47,380 bases of DNA from CAYTGG01 sp964581415 (GCA_964581415.1 CAZOOJ010000024.1:1-47380), one strand, 5' to 3'; positions 31,768 to 41,691 are shown, counted from the first letter of the stretch. Made by a program: numbers and translations. Notes: generated by a model from the sequence alone, not told the origin.

Positions 31768-33816
31768 ATGTTCATAAAAAAAATAAAATTAAAGAATATA
31801 AGAAGTTATAAAAGTCAGGAAATTGAATTTTCAAAAGGTTCTACATTATTGTCAGGAGACATAGGCTCAGGAAAAACTTCTATTCTTTTAGGAATTGAAT
31901 TTGCGTTGTTTGGATTACAACCAGGACAGAGAGGCTCTTCTTTGTTGAGAAATGGAGAAAATGAAGGAAAAGTAAGCATAGAATTTGAAATAGATGAAAA
32001 AAATATTTCAATTGAGAGAAGTTTAAAAAGAGGAAAAACAATCTCTCAAAGCAATTGTATAATTGAAGTAGATAATGAAAAAAAAGAGCTTTCTGTTACA
32101 GAATTAAAAGATAGAGTTTTAGAATTATTAAATTATCCAAAAGAATTCTCAAAAAAACAAAATATTCTTTACAAATTCACAGTTTACACTCCACAAGAAG
32201 AAATGAAACAAATAATTCTTGAAGATCCTGATACAAGGACTAATACTTTAAGGCATGTTTTTGGAATAGATAAATACAAGAAAATTCTTGAAAATGTCTC
32301 TCTGCTTTTATCAAGAATAAGAGAAGAAAAAAGAAATAAAGAAGGAAAAATTTCCAATTTGGAAAGGAATAAATTAGAATTAATTGAAAAAGAAAATGAA
32401 ATTGAAACAAAAAATTATAATTTAATTTCAATAGAGAAAGAACTTTTTTTAAAAAAAGAAAATAGAAGAAAAATTCAAGAAGAACAAAAAGAAATTCTAA
32501 AGAAGATAGAAGAGAAAAATAGAATACAGCAGGAAATTGAAAAAACAAGATTTATAATTTCAAATAAAACAGAATCTATAAATGAGAATGAAAGATTAAT
32601 AAAAAATATAGAAGAACAAATAGAAGAACTTAACAAACTGTCTTTTGAGGAATCTAAAATTCAAAGAATTGAAGAAGAAATTTCTGATAATAAAAAAGAA
32701 AAAGAAAATTTATATAAAAAAAATTTAGATATAAATTCTCAAATTAATTCTATTAATTATAAGAATGAAGAGAATGTAAAATTAGAGCAGAAAATTTCTA
32801 ATTTGGAAATCTGTCCAACATGTCTGCAGGAAGTAGATGCTGTCTATAGGGCTAATGTTCTTAACAGCCTCCATTCAAAAACAGCAGAAAATAAAAGAAA
32901 TCTTGAAGTGCTTGAAGAAGAAAGAGAAAAAATCTCTGAAAAATTGAGAAGAATAGAAGAGAGTATTTCGTTAAATGAAAAAAAATTTCAGGAATTAAAT
33001 ATCTTGAAGATTAAACTTCAAACTATTCAGGAAAAACAGAATAGATTAGAAGAACTTAAAAAATTAAATGTCTCTATTGAAAGAGATATTAACCTTTTAG
33101 AAGAACATAATCAAATTTTAAAAAGCTCTATGGAAAAATTAATTGAATTTGATGAAATTTCAAGAAAAAAACAAAAGGAACTTGATTATGCTCTGAAAGA
33201 AGAAAAAAATTATGAGATAAAAGTTGCAGAATTAAAAAAAGAAATAGAAGTTTTTTCTATTCATATTGAAGAGTTAAAGAAAAAAATAAAAGAAACAGAA
33301 GAAATAAAAAAACATCTTAATTATATCTCAGAACTTGAAAATTGGCTATCTAAAAATTTTATGCTGGTTATTTCATATGTTGAAAGAAATGTGATGATAA
33401 AACTTAAAACAGATTTTTCTAAACTTTTTGAAGAATGGTTTGATATGCTGGTTTCAGACAACTTTAATATTCATCTTAATGATAATTTTACACCCATAAT
33501 TGAGCAACAAGATTATGAGATTGATTATGCTTATCTTTCAGGAGGAGAAAGAACTGCGATTGCTTTAGCATATCGTTTAGCATTAAATCAGGTTATTAAT
33601 TCGCTATTAAGCAAAATAAAAACAAGGGATTTAGTTATTTTAGACGAACCTACAGATGGATTTTCTGAGCAACAGTTAGATAAAATGAGAGATGTTTTAC
33701 AAGAATTAAATATAAAGCAACTTATCATTGTAAGCCATGAACAAAAAATAGAAGGTTTTGTGGAAAATGTTTTTAAATTAAAAAAAGAGGGAGGTATTAG
33801 CAAAGCTGAGATTTAA
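31768..33816 (+). CDS. rad50: DNA double-strand-break repair ATPase Rad50
   Basis: 682 residues, short for Rad50 (archaeal forms are mostly 850-900), because the coiled-coil arms are short. Walker A GDIGSGKTS at 30-38, coiled coil from about 170, zinc hook CPTC near 349-352, coiled coil back to about 520, then the signature YLSGGERTAIALAYRLAL, Walker B LVILDEPTDGF and the H-loop VSHEQ. It holds DNA ends and controls Mre11. Confidence 0.95.
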   Translation: MFIKKIKLKNIRSYKSQEIEFSKGSTLLSGDIGSGKTSILLGIEFALFGLQPGQRGSSLLRNGENEGKVSIEFEIDEKNISIERSLKRGKTISQSNCIIEVDNEKKELSVTELKDRVLELLNYPKEFSKKQNILYKFTVYTPQEEMKQIILEDPDTRTNTLRHVFGIDKYKKILENVSLLLSRIREEKRNKEGKISNLERNKLELIEKENEIETKNYNLISIEKELFLKKENRRKIQEEQKEILKKIEEKNRIQQEIEKTRFIISNKTESINENERLIKNIEEQIEELNKLSFEESKIQRIEEEISDNKKEKENLYKKNLDINSQINSINYKNEENVKLEQKISNLEICPTCLQEVDAVYRANVLNSLHSKTAENKRNLEVLEEEREKISEKLRRIEESISLNEKKFQELNILKIKLQTIQEKQNRLEELKKLNVSIERDINLLEEHNQILKSSMEKLIEFDEISRKKQKELDYALKEEKNYEIKVAELKKEIEVFSIHIEELKKKIKETEEIKKHLNYISELENWLSKNFMLVISYVERNVMIKLKTDFSKLFEEWFDMLVSDNFNIHLNDNFTPIIEQQDYEIDYAYLSGGERTAIALAYRLALNQVINSLLSKIKTRDLVILDEPTDGFSEQQLDKMRDVLQELNIKQLIIVSHEQKIEGFVENVFKLKKEGGISKAEI

Positions 33817-33900
33817 TTTTCCTAATCCGAAAGCTTTAAATAATACTTTTTAATAAAAATATTATAACTTCTAAAAAAATATGAAGTATTCTTACTAAAA

Positions 33901-34575
33901 ATGGATGAAGAATTAAAGAATTCAATATTAAAGACAGGAACAACTATTCTTGGAATAGTTTGCAGAGATGGAATTGTTATGGCTGCTGACAGGCAGGTTA
34001 CAGCAGGAACAGTAATTCATGGTAAAGATAAAGAGAAAGTAATTCAATTAAATGATTATATTGTTTTCTCTGGTTGTGGTTTAGCTGCAGCTTCAGACAG
34101 AATTAAAAAGATTCTTCCAGCAGAATTAAGATTAAAAGAACTTCGTTCAAAATCACGTCCTACAGTAAAACAAGCAGCAAGTCTTTTAGCTACGATAGTT
34201 TACTATACTATAAGGCAACCTTCAATGATTCCTGACCAGATGGGTGCTTTAATTGCAGGTATTAATGAAGACAGTTCTTTTGAATTATACACTATAGATC
34301 CTGCAGGAAGTATTCAAAAAATAGAAGAATATGATGCAAACTTTGGCTCTGGAATGCCTTATGTTCTTGGACTTCTTGAAAGACAATATAAAAAAGATAT
34401 TACTGTTAAAGAAGGAGTTGAATTAGCAAAAGAAGCATTAAAATCTTCAACTCAAAGAGATATTGGAAGTGGTTATGGAATTGATATTTTTACAATAACA
34501 AAAAATGGAATAGCTAAAGCAGTAACACAAGAAATTTTACCAGAATATAAAGATGAAAAAGAAAAAGACAAATAA
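33901..34575 (+). CDS. psmB: 20S proteasome beta subunit
   Basis: 224 residues. A propeptide of 13 residues ends KTG, and cleavage before TTILGIV frees the catalytic Thr. The mature numbering keeps D17 (AADRQ) and K33 (KDKEKVIQ), so it should be proteolytically active; SGYGIDIFTI closes the active site. A TATA box (GCTTTAAATAA, about 33828) gives a leader of about 40 bases. It is far from psmA, as is common. Confidence 0.96.
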   Translation: MDEELKNSILKTGTTILGIVCRDGIVMAADRQVTAGTVIHGKDKEKVIQLNDYIVFSGCGLAAASDRIKKILPAELRLKELRSKSRPTVKQAASLLATIVYYTIRQPSMIPDQMGALIAGINEDSSFELYTIDPAGSIQKIEEYDANFGSGMPYVLGLLERQYKKDITVKEGVELAKEALKSSTQRDIGSGYGIDIFTITKNGIAKAVTQEILPEYKDEKEKDK

Positions 34576-34667
34576 TTAATCTTAATTAAATAAAAGATTT
34601 CAAATAAAAAATATTTTTAATTATTTAATAAATCAAGCACAAAGTGCGATACAAAATCTAAACAAAA

Positions 34668-36551
34668 ATGGAAATTCTAAAAACAATAATTGATAAACTC
34701 GGAGAAAAAATAACTGAAGCAGGTTTTGAAGGAGCTAATATAGTTTTATACACAAATAACGAAGAATTCTTTAAAGATGGAGAAAGCAGGATAAAAGAGA
34801 TTGTAAATGAAATAAAAAAAAGAATTGAATTAAGAGCAGATCCAAAAATTCTTCTTGAAGAGGATAAAACAAAAGAAGAAATAAAAAAAATAGTTCCAGA
34901 AGAAGCAGAAGTTACAGATATTCATTTTGATTTTCATAGAAGTATAGTTGTTATAGAAGCGAAAAAACCAGGACTAGTTATAGGAAAACAAGGAAGTATA
35001 CTAGAAGAAATAAAAAGAAAAACTTTATGGACTCCGCAAATTCAGAGAAGTCCTGCGATAAAAAGCAAAATAACAGAGAACATAAGAGAAGTTTTGTATG
35101 CTAACAGCAATTATAGAAGAAAATTTTTAAATGATGTTGGAAAAAAAATTTATGAAGAGTGGAATCCTGAAAAAACAAATGAATGGATAAGAGTTACTTT
35201 TCTTGGAGGAGCAAGACAGGTAGGAAGAAGTGGAATTTTATTACAAACTCCGAACTCAAAAGTTTTATTGGACTGCGGAATTGATGTAGCATCATCAGGA
35301 GAAGAAAAGTTTCCAATTTTTAATATTCCTGAATTTAATATAACTCAGTTAGACGCTGTTGTTATAAGTCACGCACATTTGGATCATGTAGGCTTACTGC
35401 CTTATTTATATAAAATGGGATATAAAGGACCTGTATATATGACTATGCCTACTCGTGATATTGCATCGTTAATATCCTTGGACTTCATAGGTGTAGCTTA
35501 CAAACAAGCAACACAACCATTATTTGAATCTAAAGATATCAAAGAGATGGTAAAGCATACTATTTGTGTTGGATACAACGAAGTTACAGATATAACTCCT
35601 GATGTAAGATTAACATTTTATAATTCTGGACATGCTTTAGGAAGTGCTATATCTCATCTAAACATAGGCAATGGTTCTCATAATTTAGTTTATACAGGAG
35701 ATTACAAATACGGACATTCAAGATTATTAGACCCTGCAATAGCAAATTTTCCAAGAGTAGAAACAGTTATAACAGAAGCAACCTATGGTTCAAAAAAAGA
35801 TATACTGCCTCCAAGAAGAGAAGCAGAAGAGAAGCTTATAGAAGTTGTAAATAAAACTATAAAAAGAAATGGAAAAGTTTTAATTCCTGAACTAGGTTTA
35901 GGAAGAGCGCAGGAATCTATGTTAATACTGGAAAATGCTATTAAAGAAGGAAAATTAAAAGAAATTCCAATTTATATTGATGGAATGATTTGGGATATAA
36001 ATGCTATTCATACAGCTTATCCTGATTTTCTAAGTGGAAAAATTAGAAACCAGATTTTTCAGGATCAAAATCCTTTTGTATCAAAATATTTTTCAAGAGT
36101 CGGTTCTCCTCAGGAAAGAAAAGAAGTTATAGAAGGAGGACCTTGTGTTGTTCTGGCAACTTCAGGTATGCTCGTAGGAGGTGCTTCAGTTGAATATTTA
36201 AGAGAATTCGCAGGCAATAAAAACAATGCTATCATATTTGTCTGTTATCAAGGTATAGGAAGTTTAGGAAGACAGGTTCAGGAAGGATTAAAACAAACAA
36301 AGATGAATGTGAATGGAGGAGATGAAATTGTAGATATAAATTTAGAAGTTCAAACCATAGAGGGCTTAACAGCACATGCAGGAAGAAATGAAATACTCTC
36401 TTTCTTCAACAATATGAAACCAAAAGCAAAAAGAATAATAATCAATCATGGAGAAGTTTCAAAATGTCTTGACTTAGCATCAGCACTTTACAAACTCAAT
36501 CGAGTTGAGACAAATGTTCCTAGAAATCTGGAAACATTAAGATTGAAGTAA
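34668..36551 (+). CDS. aCPSF1/FttA: KH-metallo-beta-lactamase-beta-CASP ribonuclease and transcription terminator
   Basis: 627 residues, standard size. Two KH-type domains (about 1-140, with KPGLVIGKQGSILEEIKR), then the metallo-beta-lactamase core (SHAHLDHVGLLPYL, NSGHALGSAISH, YTGDYKYG) and beta-CASP motifs (EATYG, TSGMLVGG, GLTAHAGRNE, INHGE). This is the archaeal CPSF73-like factor shown in other archaea to cleave nascent RNA and terminate transcription. A small GCAC-AAA-GTGC hairpin lies just before the start. Confidence 0.96.
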   Translation: MEILKTIIDKLGEKITEAGFEGANIVLYTNNEEFFKDGESRIKEIVNEIKKRIELRADPKILLEEDKTKEEIKKIVPEEAEVTDIHFDFHRSIVVIEAKKPGLVIGKQGSILEEIKRKTLWTPQIQRSPAIKSKITENIREVLYANSNYRRKFLNDVGKKIYEEWNPEKTNEWIRVTFLGGARQVGRSGILLQTPNSKVLLDCGIDVASSGEEKFPIFNIPEFNITQLDAVVISHAHLDHVGLLPYLYKMGYKGPVYMTMPTRDIASLISLDFIGVAYKQATQPLFESKDIKEMVKHTICVGYNEVTDITPDVRLTFYNSGHALGSAISHLNIGNGSHNLVYTGDYKYGHSRLLDPAIANFPRVETVITEATYGSKKDILPPRREAEEKLIEVVNKTIKRNGKVLIPELGLGRAQESMLILENAIKEGKLKEIPIYIDGMIWDINAIHTAYPDFLSGKIRNQIFQDQNPFVSKYFSRVGSPQERKEVIEGGPCVVLATSGMLVGGASVEYLREFAGNKNNAIIFVCYQGIGSLGRQVQEGLKQTKMNVNGGDEIVDINLEVQTIEGLTAHAGRNEILSFFNNMKPKAKRIIINHGEVSKCLDLASALYKLNRVETNVPRNLETLRLK

Positions 36552-36707
36552 TTTCTTATTCTAATAAAAAATTGCCTAAAGAAATTATAATTTGCAGTAT
36601 ATTAAGAGTTTATTGATATATAATTTTTCTACTTCTGATTACTAAATTACTAAACTAATGAATATTAAATTCATCAACTTTAAAAACATATTTCTCTTTT
36701 GTGTTTA

Positions 36708-36974
36708 ATGGAAAAGAAAAAAAGATGGGTTCAGAATATAAAAACAGTATCTACTTTTCCTCCTGAAAAAATATTTACTAAAGATGCTGAGACTATTGCG
36801 AGAGTCATGGCAAGAAAAAATGTCAGTCCAAAAGGAATTGGTTCAGCTATAAAAATGGTGCAATATTTTATTAATCGTTCTGGAAAAGGATTATCTAAAA
36901 AAAGAAAACAAGAGTTAGAAAAAGCAAAAAAAATACTTCAGGAAAAAAATAAAAAATTAAAAAAGGAAAAATGA
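36708..36974 (+). CDS. DUF3175-like small basic protein
   Basis: 88 residues from the ATG at 36708; a TTG three codons upstream is less likely because the TTTAAAAAC box at about 36680 suits the ATG. The start KKKRWVQNIKTVS, the middle IFTKDAETIARVMARK and GSAIKMVQYFINRSGKGLSK match the DUF3175 pattern (W at the start, INRAGKNLS-like motif). Function not known. An inverted repeat ATGAAT-ATTAA-ATTCAT sits at about 36658-36674, just before the TATA box. It overlaps the next gene by four bases (ATGA). Confidence 0.75.
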   Translation: MEKKKRWVQNIKTVSTFPPEKIFTKDAETIARVMARKNVSPKGIGSAIKMVQYFINRSGKGLSKKRKQELEKAKKILQEKNKKLKKEK

Positions 36975-37948
36975 AACATAGTTTGAAAATAACGATTTTG
37001 CTTTTAGTAATGTTTATTCTAACACAATTTATTGGAATTTATGTAGTGGATTATTATTCAGAAACAAAGATTATTGACGGAGAAATTCAGGATATTTCTG
37101 CTCCCAATCTTCCTTATGGAATGCAAACACCTGAAGAAGCTGATATTAAATGTGAAATAAATTCCTTTCCAGATTTTTTTAAATGCACACAGTATCTTTA
37201 TTTTCTTATAATAGCTTTTATTATGGCTATGATTCTTTTATTTTTATTTACTAAATTTGAAATTAAATTTATTTTAAAACTATGGTTTTTCGCAGTTGTG
37301 ATTATTGCATTAGGAATTTCTCTTACATCGATTCTTCCATTAGAATACAAAGCGTCTCTTATTGCCCTAATTTTAGCTATTCCCTTAGCCTATATTAAAA
37401 TTTATAAAAAAGAATTTTTAGTTCATAATCTGACAGAGCTTTTAATTTATCCTGGAATTGCAGCAGTCTTTGTTCCAATTCTAAATCTTCTCACAATAAT
37501 TATTCTTCTTATTCTAATATCTATTTATGATATCTGGGCTGTTTGGCATTCTGGAGTTATGCAAAAAATGGCTAAGTATCAGATAGACAAACTAAATATA
37601 TTTTCAGGTTTCTTTATTCCTTATGCTAACAGAAAAACAAAAGAGGAAATTAAAAAGTGGAAAGAAAGATATGAAAAAAAGAAAATTTCAAAAACGAAAT
37701 TTAAATCTCAAAAATTCAAAATTAATGTTGCTATTTTAGGAGGAGGAGATATAGTCTTTCCAATAATTGCTGCAGGAGTTATGTTAAAGACTATTGGAGT
37801 TTATTCTGCTTTTCTTATAAGTATAGGAGCGACATTAGGATTAGCTTATTTATTCTTCTTTGCAAAAAAGAAAAAGTTTTATCCTGCAATGCCTTTTATA
37901 ACAGCAGGAATTTTTGCTGGAATGATTGCTAGTTGGATTATTTTTTAG
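36971..37948 (+). CDS. Presenilin/signal-peptide-peptidase-like intramembrane aspartyl protease
   Basis: 325 residues with about nine membrane helices. The two catalytic aspartates are visible: D187 in ISIYDIWAVW (YD motif) and D260 in LGGGDIVFP (GxGD motif). The PAL-type motif reads PAMPFI near the C-terminus. Archaeal homologs such as PSH cut substrates within the membrane. A long loop lies between TM1 and TM2. It is translationally coupled to the DUF3175-like gene, an unexplained pairing. Confidence 0.88.
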   Translation: MKHSLKITILLLVMFILTQFIGIYVVDYYSETKIIDGEIQDISAPNLPYGMQTPEEADIKCEINSFPDFFKCTQYLYFLIIAFIMAMILLFLFTKFEIKFILKLWFFAVVIIALGISLTSILPLEYKASLIALILAIPLAYIKIYKKEFLVHNLTELLIYPGIAAVFVPILNLLTIIILLILISIYDIWAVWHSGVMQKMAKYQIDKLNIFSGFFIPYANRKTKEEIKKWKERYEKKKISKTKFKSQKFKINVAILGGGDIVFPIIAAGVMLKTIGVYSAFLISIGATLGLAYLFFFAKKKKFYPAMPFITAGIFAGMIASWIIF

Positions 37949-37951
37949 GAA

Positions 37952-38197
37952 TTATTTTTTTGCAGTAACTATTAAAGATTCTGAATAAACTCTAGAAATT
38001 TGAGTAGTTTTAATCATTATCTCTGCTCCTAGAATTAACTGAGTTTTTAGAGGTCTTATTTTAAGTATATCTTCTTCAGTATAATAAGGAACTCCAGAAT
38101 ATTCTTTTCCAGAATTCAGAGTGAATCTGCAAACTTTTCCAATATATTCTGAAAATTCATTTTTTTTATTGTTATTTAATTTCTCTTCAAATCCCAT
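37952..38197 (-). CDS. Small beta-rich protein (possibly Sm-like)
   Basis: 81 residues from ATG 38197 (two codons upstream is only a TTG; a TTTATAAATAG box lies about 24 bases before the ATG). After a polar N-terminus, IGKVCRFTLNSGKEYSGVPY, then DILKIRPL and a last strand pair resemble a small beta-barrel, as in LSm-type proteins, but the match is weak. It is convergent with the protease gene and divergent from the regulator. Confidence 0.55.
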   Translation of the reverse strand: MGFEEKLNNNKKNEFSEYIGKVCRFTLNSGKEYSGVPYYTEEDILKIRPLKTQLILGAEIMIKTTQISRVYSESLIVTAKK

Positions 38198-38322
38198 AAT
38201 CAAAAAAGTTTTTTTCTATTTATAAATCTTACTTCTTGTTCTTACTCCTTAAAAGTAACAGATAGTAAAATTTATAAAGGATTTAAAATTAGAAGATAAA
38301 TCTAAAATCAGAGATTTTTAGA

Positions 38323-39105
38323 ATGATAGTACAACAAGAACTAATAAACAGAATTAAAGATTATTTTGGTTTGAATATCTATGAAACTAAAGTTTGGTTA
38401 GCTTTGCTTGGAAAAGGTGTCGCTTCAGCAGGAGAAATTGCAAATATTTCTGGTGTTCCGAGAAGCAGAACTTATGATGTTTTGGAAAGTTTAGAAAAAA
38501 AAGGTTTTGCGATTATAAGACTTGAAAAACCCATCAAATATCTCGGAGTTAAACCCAAATTAATGATTGAAAAATTAAAAAAAGACATAAGAAAAGAAGC
38601 AGAGGAAAGAATGATTAATATTTCTAACATAAAAGAGACTGAAGAATTTGAAAAATTAGAAGAGCTTTATAAAAAAGGAGAATTTCCAATTAAAAGAGAA
38701 AGTGTTTCTACAGCATTAAGAGGTAGGTCAAATATTACAAATTATTTAAAAGAAATAATCAATAATGCAAAAAAAGAAGTTATAATCTGCACAAATGCTC
38801 TGGAAATCAGAGAAAAAAAGAAATTATTTTCTCAAACTTTTGATATGCTTAAAAAAAAGAGTATTAAAATAAAATTGGTATTATCAGGAAATCCAGATTC
38901 AATTAAGCAGATAAGCGAAGATTTTAAAATGAATATTAAAAAAGTAGATATAGAATCAAAATTTTTTATAATTGATAAAAAAGAGATTTTATTTTATTTG
39001 TCAAAATCATTAGATGAAGAAACTGTTGCAATTTGGCTTAATTCTGATTTTTTTGTTCAGTCTTTCATAGAACTTTTTGAAAAAGCATCCAAAAATGGAA
39101 GATGA
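38323..39105 (+). CDS. TrmB-family transcriptional regulator
   Basis: 260 residues. N-terminal winged HTH (about 10-75): FGLNIYETKVWLALLGKGVA, IANISGVPRSRTYDVLESLE, KGFAIIRLEKPIKYLGVKP. The C-terminal region (about 130-255) is the phospholipase D-like effector-binding domain of the family. In other archaea TrmB proteins sense sugars; the ligand here is unknown. The leader carries a TATA box (ATTTATAAAGG) and an AAATCT...AGATTT repeat that could be an autoregulatory site. Confidence 0.88.
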   Translation: MIVQQELINRIKDYFGLNIYETKVWLALLGKGVASAGEIANISGVPRSRTYDVLESLEKKGFAIIRLEKPIKYLGVKPKLMIEKLKKDIRKEAEERMINISNIKETEEFEKLEELYKKGEFPIKRESVSTALRGRSNITNYLKEIINNAKKEVIICTNALEIREKKKLFSQTFDMLKKKSIKIKLVLSGNPDSIKQISEDFKMNIKKVDIESKFFIIDKKEILFYLSKSLDEETVAIWLNSDFFVQSFIELFEKASKNGR

Positions 39106-39151
39106 AAAAAAACTTTCTAATTCACCTCCTGAATAAATAGAATAAAATTTT

Positions 39152-40432
39152 TTAATTGAAATAATCAACAATTCTTATATGAATTATGCTCATATCTTTA
39201 ATTTTTTTTCTATTATCTTCTTTCCACTTTTTAATAAATTTTCTAATATTCAAATCAATTTTTTCTTCAGAATAAACTTTATTTTTTCTGATAAATATCT
39301 TTTTGTGCTTTTTTTTAAATAACATCAGATTCTCTTTATCCGATAAGTAAGGGCCTTCAGAAATGATTTTATCTCTTTTTTTAACAACAAAGATATATTC
39401 TGCATCTTTTTTTTCATTGTAAATAAATTTTTTATTTTTTATTTCAAAATATTTTAGAATTTCTTTATTCAAAGATTTATAAAATTTTAATAATTTGCTT
39501 CCAGCAATATCTCCTTCTTGTTTATCAGTAAGAACCTCTAAAAGAATAAATTCAGAATTATTTTTTTTTGCAGATTTTTTTAAATTATCTAAATCTATTT
39601 TTTCTTTTTCAAATTCCTGAATTGAGGATTTTTTCAAAAATTTTCTGCAATCTTTTTTAAATTTTTCAAATGTTTCTGCAGACAGAGCTGCCAGAGTGTT
39701 TCTTTGTTTGTAAGTTGGATCAATAAGTATTATAGGAGAATTAAGTTTAGAGCTATTCAAATTTCTTAGAACTTCCTGCTTATTCTTATAAAATTTTTCT
39801 ATATCTATAATTTCCTTATCCTCTATATTTGTCATAGCTTTTAAAAAGTTTAGGAAACCTCCATAATGACAGATTAATAATTCCAGACTATATCCTGAAA
39901 ATCCTTTTATATATGATTCAGCTCCATAACAATCTTTAGCATAGCAAAAAGCTTTTGCAAGCAATATTTCATTAAGAATTTTTTCGAATTTTATTTTTTT
40001 GTTTAGATATTTCACATGAGAATATGATAAATCAGTTATATTCTCAGCTTCCTTTGAATTTCTTATTTTTTTTACTGGAATCAATTCAAAAAATAAAAAT
40101 TTATTAAGATATATTCTAAAATAATCCCTAGAACCATGCACTTTTATAAAATTAGTGTCCTGAATTATCTTTTCTGTTAATTCAGAAATATTTTTTTCTT
40201 TTTTATTGAATCTTAAAAAAATATCAATATCATACTTTCTTTTTTTAATTAATGTTTTTTTAGCATAACTTCCTCCAATAAAAATTTCTGCTTTTATGTT
40301 CAGTTCTCTAATTCTCTTTTTAATTTCTTTGATAAAGTGTTTAAGATTTTTATCAATTTCCTCTAATTCATCTTTTTTTGGTTTTATTCTTTCTAAAGCT
40401 TCTTTTAAAATTAAATCTATTTTAGCAGTCAT
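39152..40432 (-). CDS. cca: Archaeal (class I) tRNA CCA-adding nucleotidyltransferase
   Basis: 426 residues, close to the usual 430-450. The nucleotidyltransferase motif is FIGGSYAKKTLIKKRKYDID, with the DxD pair in YDIDIF and the third carboxylate in FFELIPV. The tRNA-binding domains follow (SYSHVKYLN, AKAFCYAKDCYGAESYIKGF, IDPTYKQRNTLAALS). It adds or repairs the 3' CCA end of tRNA. The 222 bases upstream, to 40655, contain only AT-rich spacer and its promoter. Confidence 0.94.
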   Translation of the reverse strand: MTAKIDLILKEALERIKPKKDELEEIDKNLKHFIKEIKKRIRELNIKAEIFIGGSYAKKTLIKKRKYDIDIFLRFNKKEKNISELTEKIIQDTNFIKVHGSRDYFRIYLNKFLFFELIPVKKIRNSKEAENITDLSYSHVKYLNKKIKFEKILNEILLAKAFCYAKDCYGAESYIKGFSGYSLELLICHYGGFLNFLKAMTNIEDKEIIDIEKFYKNKQEVLRNLNSSKLNSPIILIDPTYKQRNTLAALSAETFEKFKKDCRKFLKKSSIQEFEKEKIDLDNLKKSAKKNNSEFILLEVLTDKQEGDIAGSKLLKFYKSLNKEILKYFEIKNKKFIYNEKKDAEYIFVVKKRDKIISEGPYLSDKENLMLFKKKHKKIFIRKNKVYSEEKIDLNIRKFIKKWKEDNRKKIKDMSIIHIRIVDYFN

Positions 40433-40654
40433 GATTAATGAAAAACAAGAATACTTATAAATCTAATTAATTAAAAATTATAAATTCTTCTAAAAATAAA
40501 TAAACTATAGAATTCTCTCTCATTAATTCATTATATATTTTATAAATTATTCGTTTATTTTACAGATTAATTAAGAGATTTTGTCATCAATTTGATTTCT
40601 TATTATGTTTTATTTTATCAACATTCCTATTAAGATTTAAAATCTTCTTCAATT

Positions 40655-41062
40655 TTATTCGAATTTTTTAATTTCTTTTAAATCCTTTATATCTCTTTTT
40701 AATGTAGAAGCCAAGTCAATTATGTATTTTCCTTCTTCGAGTTTGTAAATTAAAGGCCTTTTTTTATTAAAAAGATTTATTATGTCTATTTCAAATTTTC
40801 CTGGACTCGTTACTCTTATTGATTCTAAATCAAGTATTACTGGAATCTCTTCATCAATAATTCCAGCCATTTCCCTTATATCTCTCTCAACATTTTTTCT
40901 TTCTTCTTTTGGAATTTCTATTGGATTCTCTTTTATTCTTTCTAATTGCTCATCTTTAATATAAAAGAAAAAATGGCTTCCGCAATTTTTACATCCTTCT
41001 AACAACTCTTTGCTTCCAGCAGGAATAATTCTCTTACAATGAACACATTGATGACTTCCCAT
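40655..41062 (-). CDS. Zinc-ribbon protein of the DUF2072 family
   Basis: 135 residues. The N-terminal zinc ribbon CVHCKRIIPAGSKELLEGC then CGSHFFFYIKDE is typical of the archaeal DUF2072 family, and the C-terminal domain (SIRVTSPGKFEIDIINLFN) is the conserved beta part. No proven function; in many archaea the gene lies with a GTPase and DUF2073, as here. Its ATG overlaps the stop of the HNH gene (TAATG). Confidence 0.85.
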   Translation of the reverse strand: MGSHQCVHCKRIIPAGSKELLEGCKNCGSHFFFYIKDEQLERIKENPIEIPKEERKNVERDIREMAGIIDEEIPVILDLESIRVTSPGKFEIDIINLFNKKRPLIYKLEEGKYIIDLASTLKRDIKDLKEIKKFE

Positions 41063-41691
41063 TATACTCTCTCTCCATTTTTTAAAAGATTTATTTCTTT
41101 TAATACTTTTGCACTTTTTCTTCTATTTTCTTCTTTTGTTAACCACTGCAAATTTGAAGAATCAAATGCTTTTGCAACTTCCTCTTTTCTTGTAAGATTA
41201 AAGTTCTTTAAAGGAATTATATGATCTATTTCAAAATTTTCTATTTTCTCTGGAAATGGCTTTAAATTTTCAATTATCTCAATCCAATTAATTCCATATT
41301 TTTTTGAGCTCATTATCTTTCCTGTTTCAGAATATTTTTTCATTGCATGATTTAATGAACGTCGCAATCTATCTGCTATGGCATATCTTTTATCTATTTT
41401 TCTTCTTTCTCTATCTCTCTTATTTATCCTTCTTCTAACTTCAGGTCTTTTTCCATAATCTTCCCAATATTTTTTTCTTTGTTTTCTATATTTTGTAATA
41501 GCAAGAACTCTGTGTTTTTCTTTCCATTCAGGATTATTTTTTCTATATTCTTTCATTCTTAATCTGTATTTTTCTCTTATATTTGGCCTTCTGTTATAAT
41601 GTTTTCTTTGACATATTGCAGAACAAAATCTCCTAGTCCTTAATTTTGCTTTAAACTCTTTATTACAATATTCACATCTTTTCAGAATCAT
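41062..41691 (-). CDS. Free-standing HNH endonuclease
   Basis: 209 residues from ATG 41691 (an upstream TTG is less likely). N-terminal zinc finger CEYCNKEFKAKLRTRRFCSA-IC, then a very basic helical middle (about 30-130, many Arg/Lys), then the HNH nuclease: FEIDHIIPLKNFNL, SSNLQWLTKEENRRKSAK. The architecture is that of mobile HNH homing-type endonucleases. It sits inside the GTPase-DUF2073-DUF2072 cluster, overlaps DUF2072 by one base and has its own TTTTAAATC box about 22 bases upstream. Confidence 0.85.
   Translation of the reverse strand: MILKRCEYCNKEFKAKLRTRRFCSAICQRKHYNRRPNIREKYRLRMKEYRKNNPEWKEKHRVLAITKYRKQRKKYWEDYGKRPEVRRRINKRDRERRKIDKRYAIADRLRRSLNHAMKKYSETGKIMSSKKYGINWIEIIENLKPFPEKIENFEIDHIIPLKNFNLTRKEEVAKAFDSSNLQWLTKEENRRKSAKVLKEINLLKNGERV

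Noticed and set aside
34637..34647. GCAC-AAA-GTGC hairpin before aCPSF1
   Set aside because: A four-pair stem is too short to support a specific regulatory claim.
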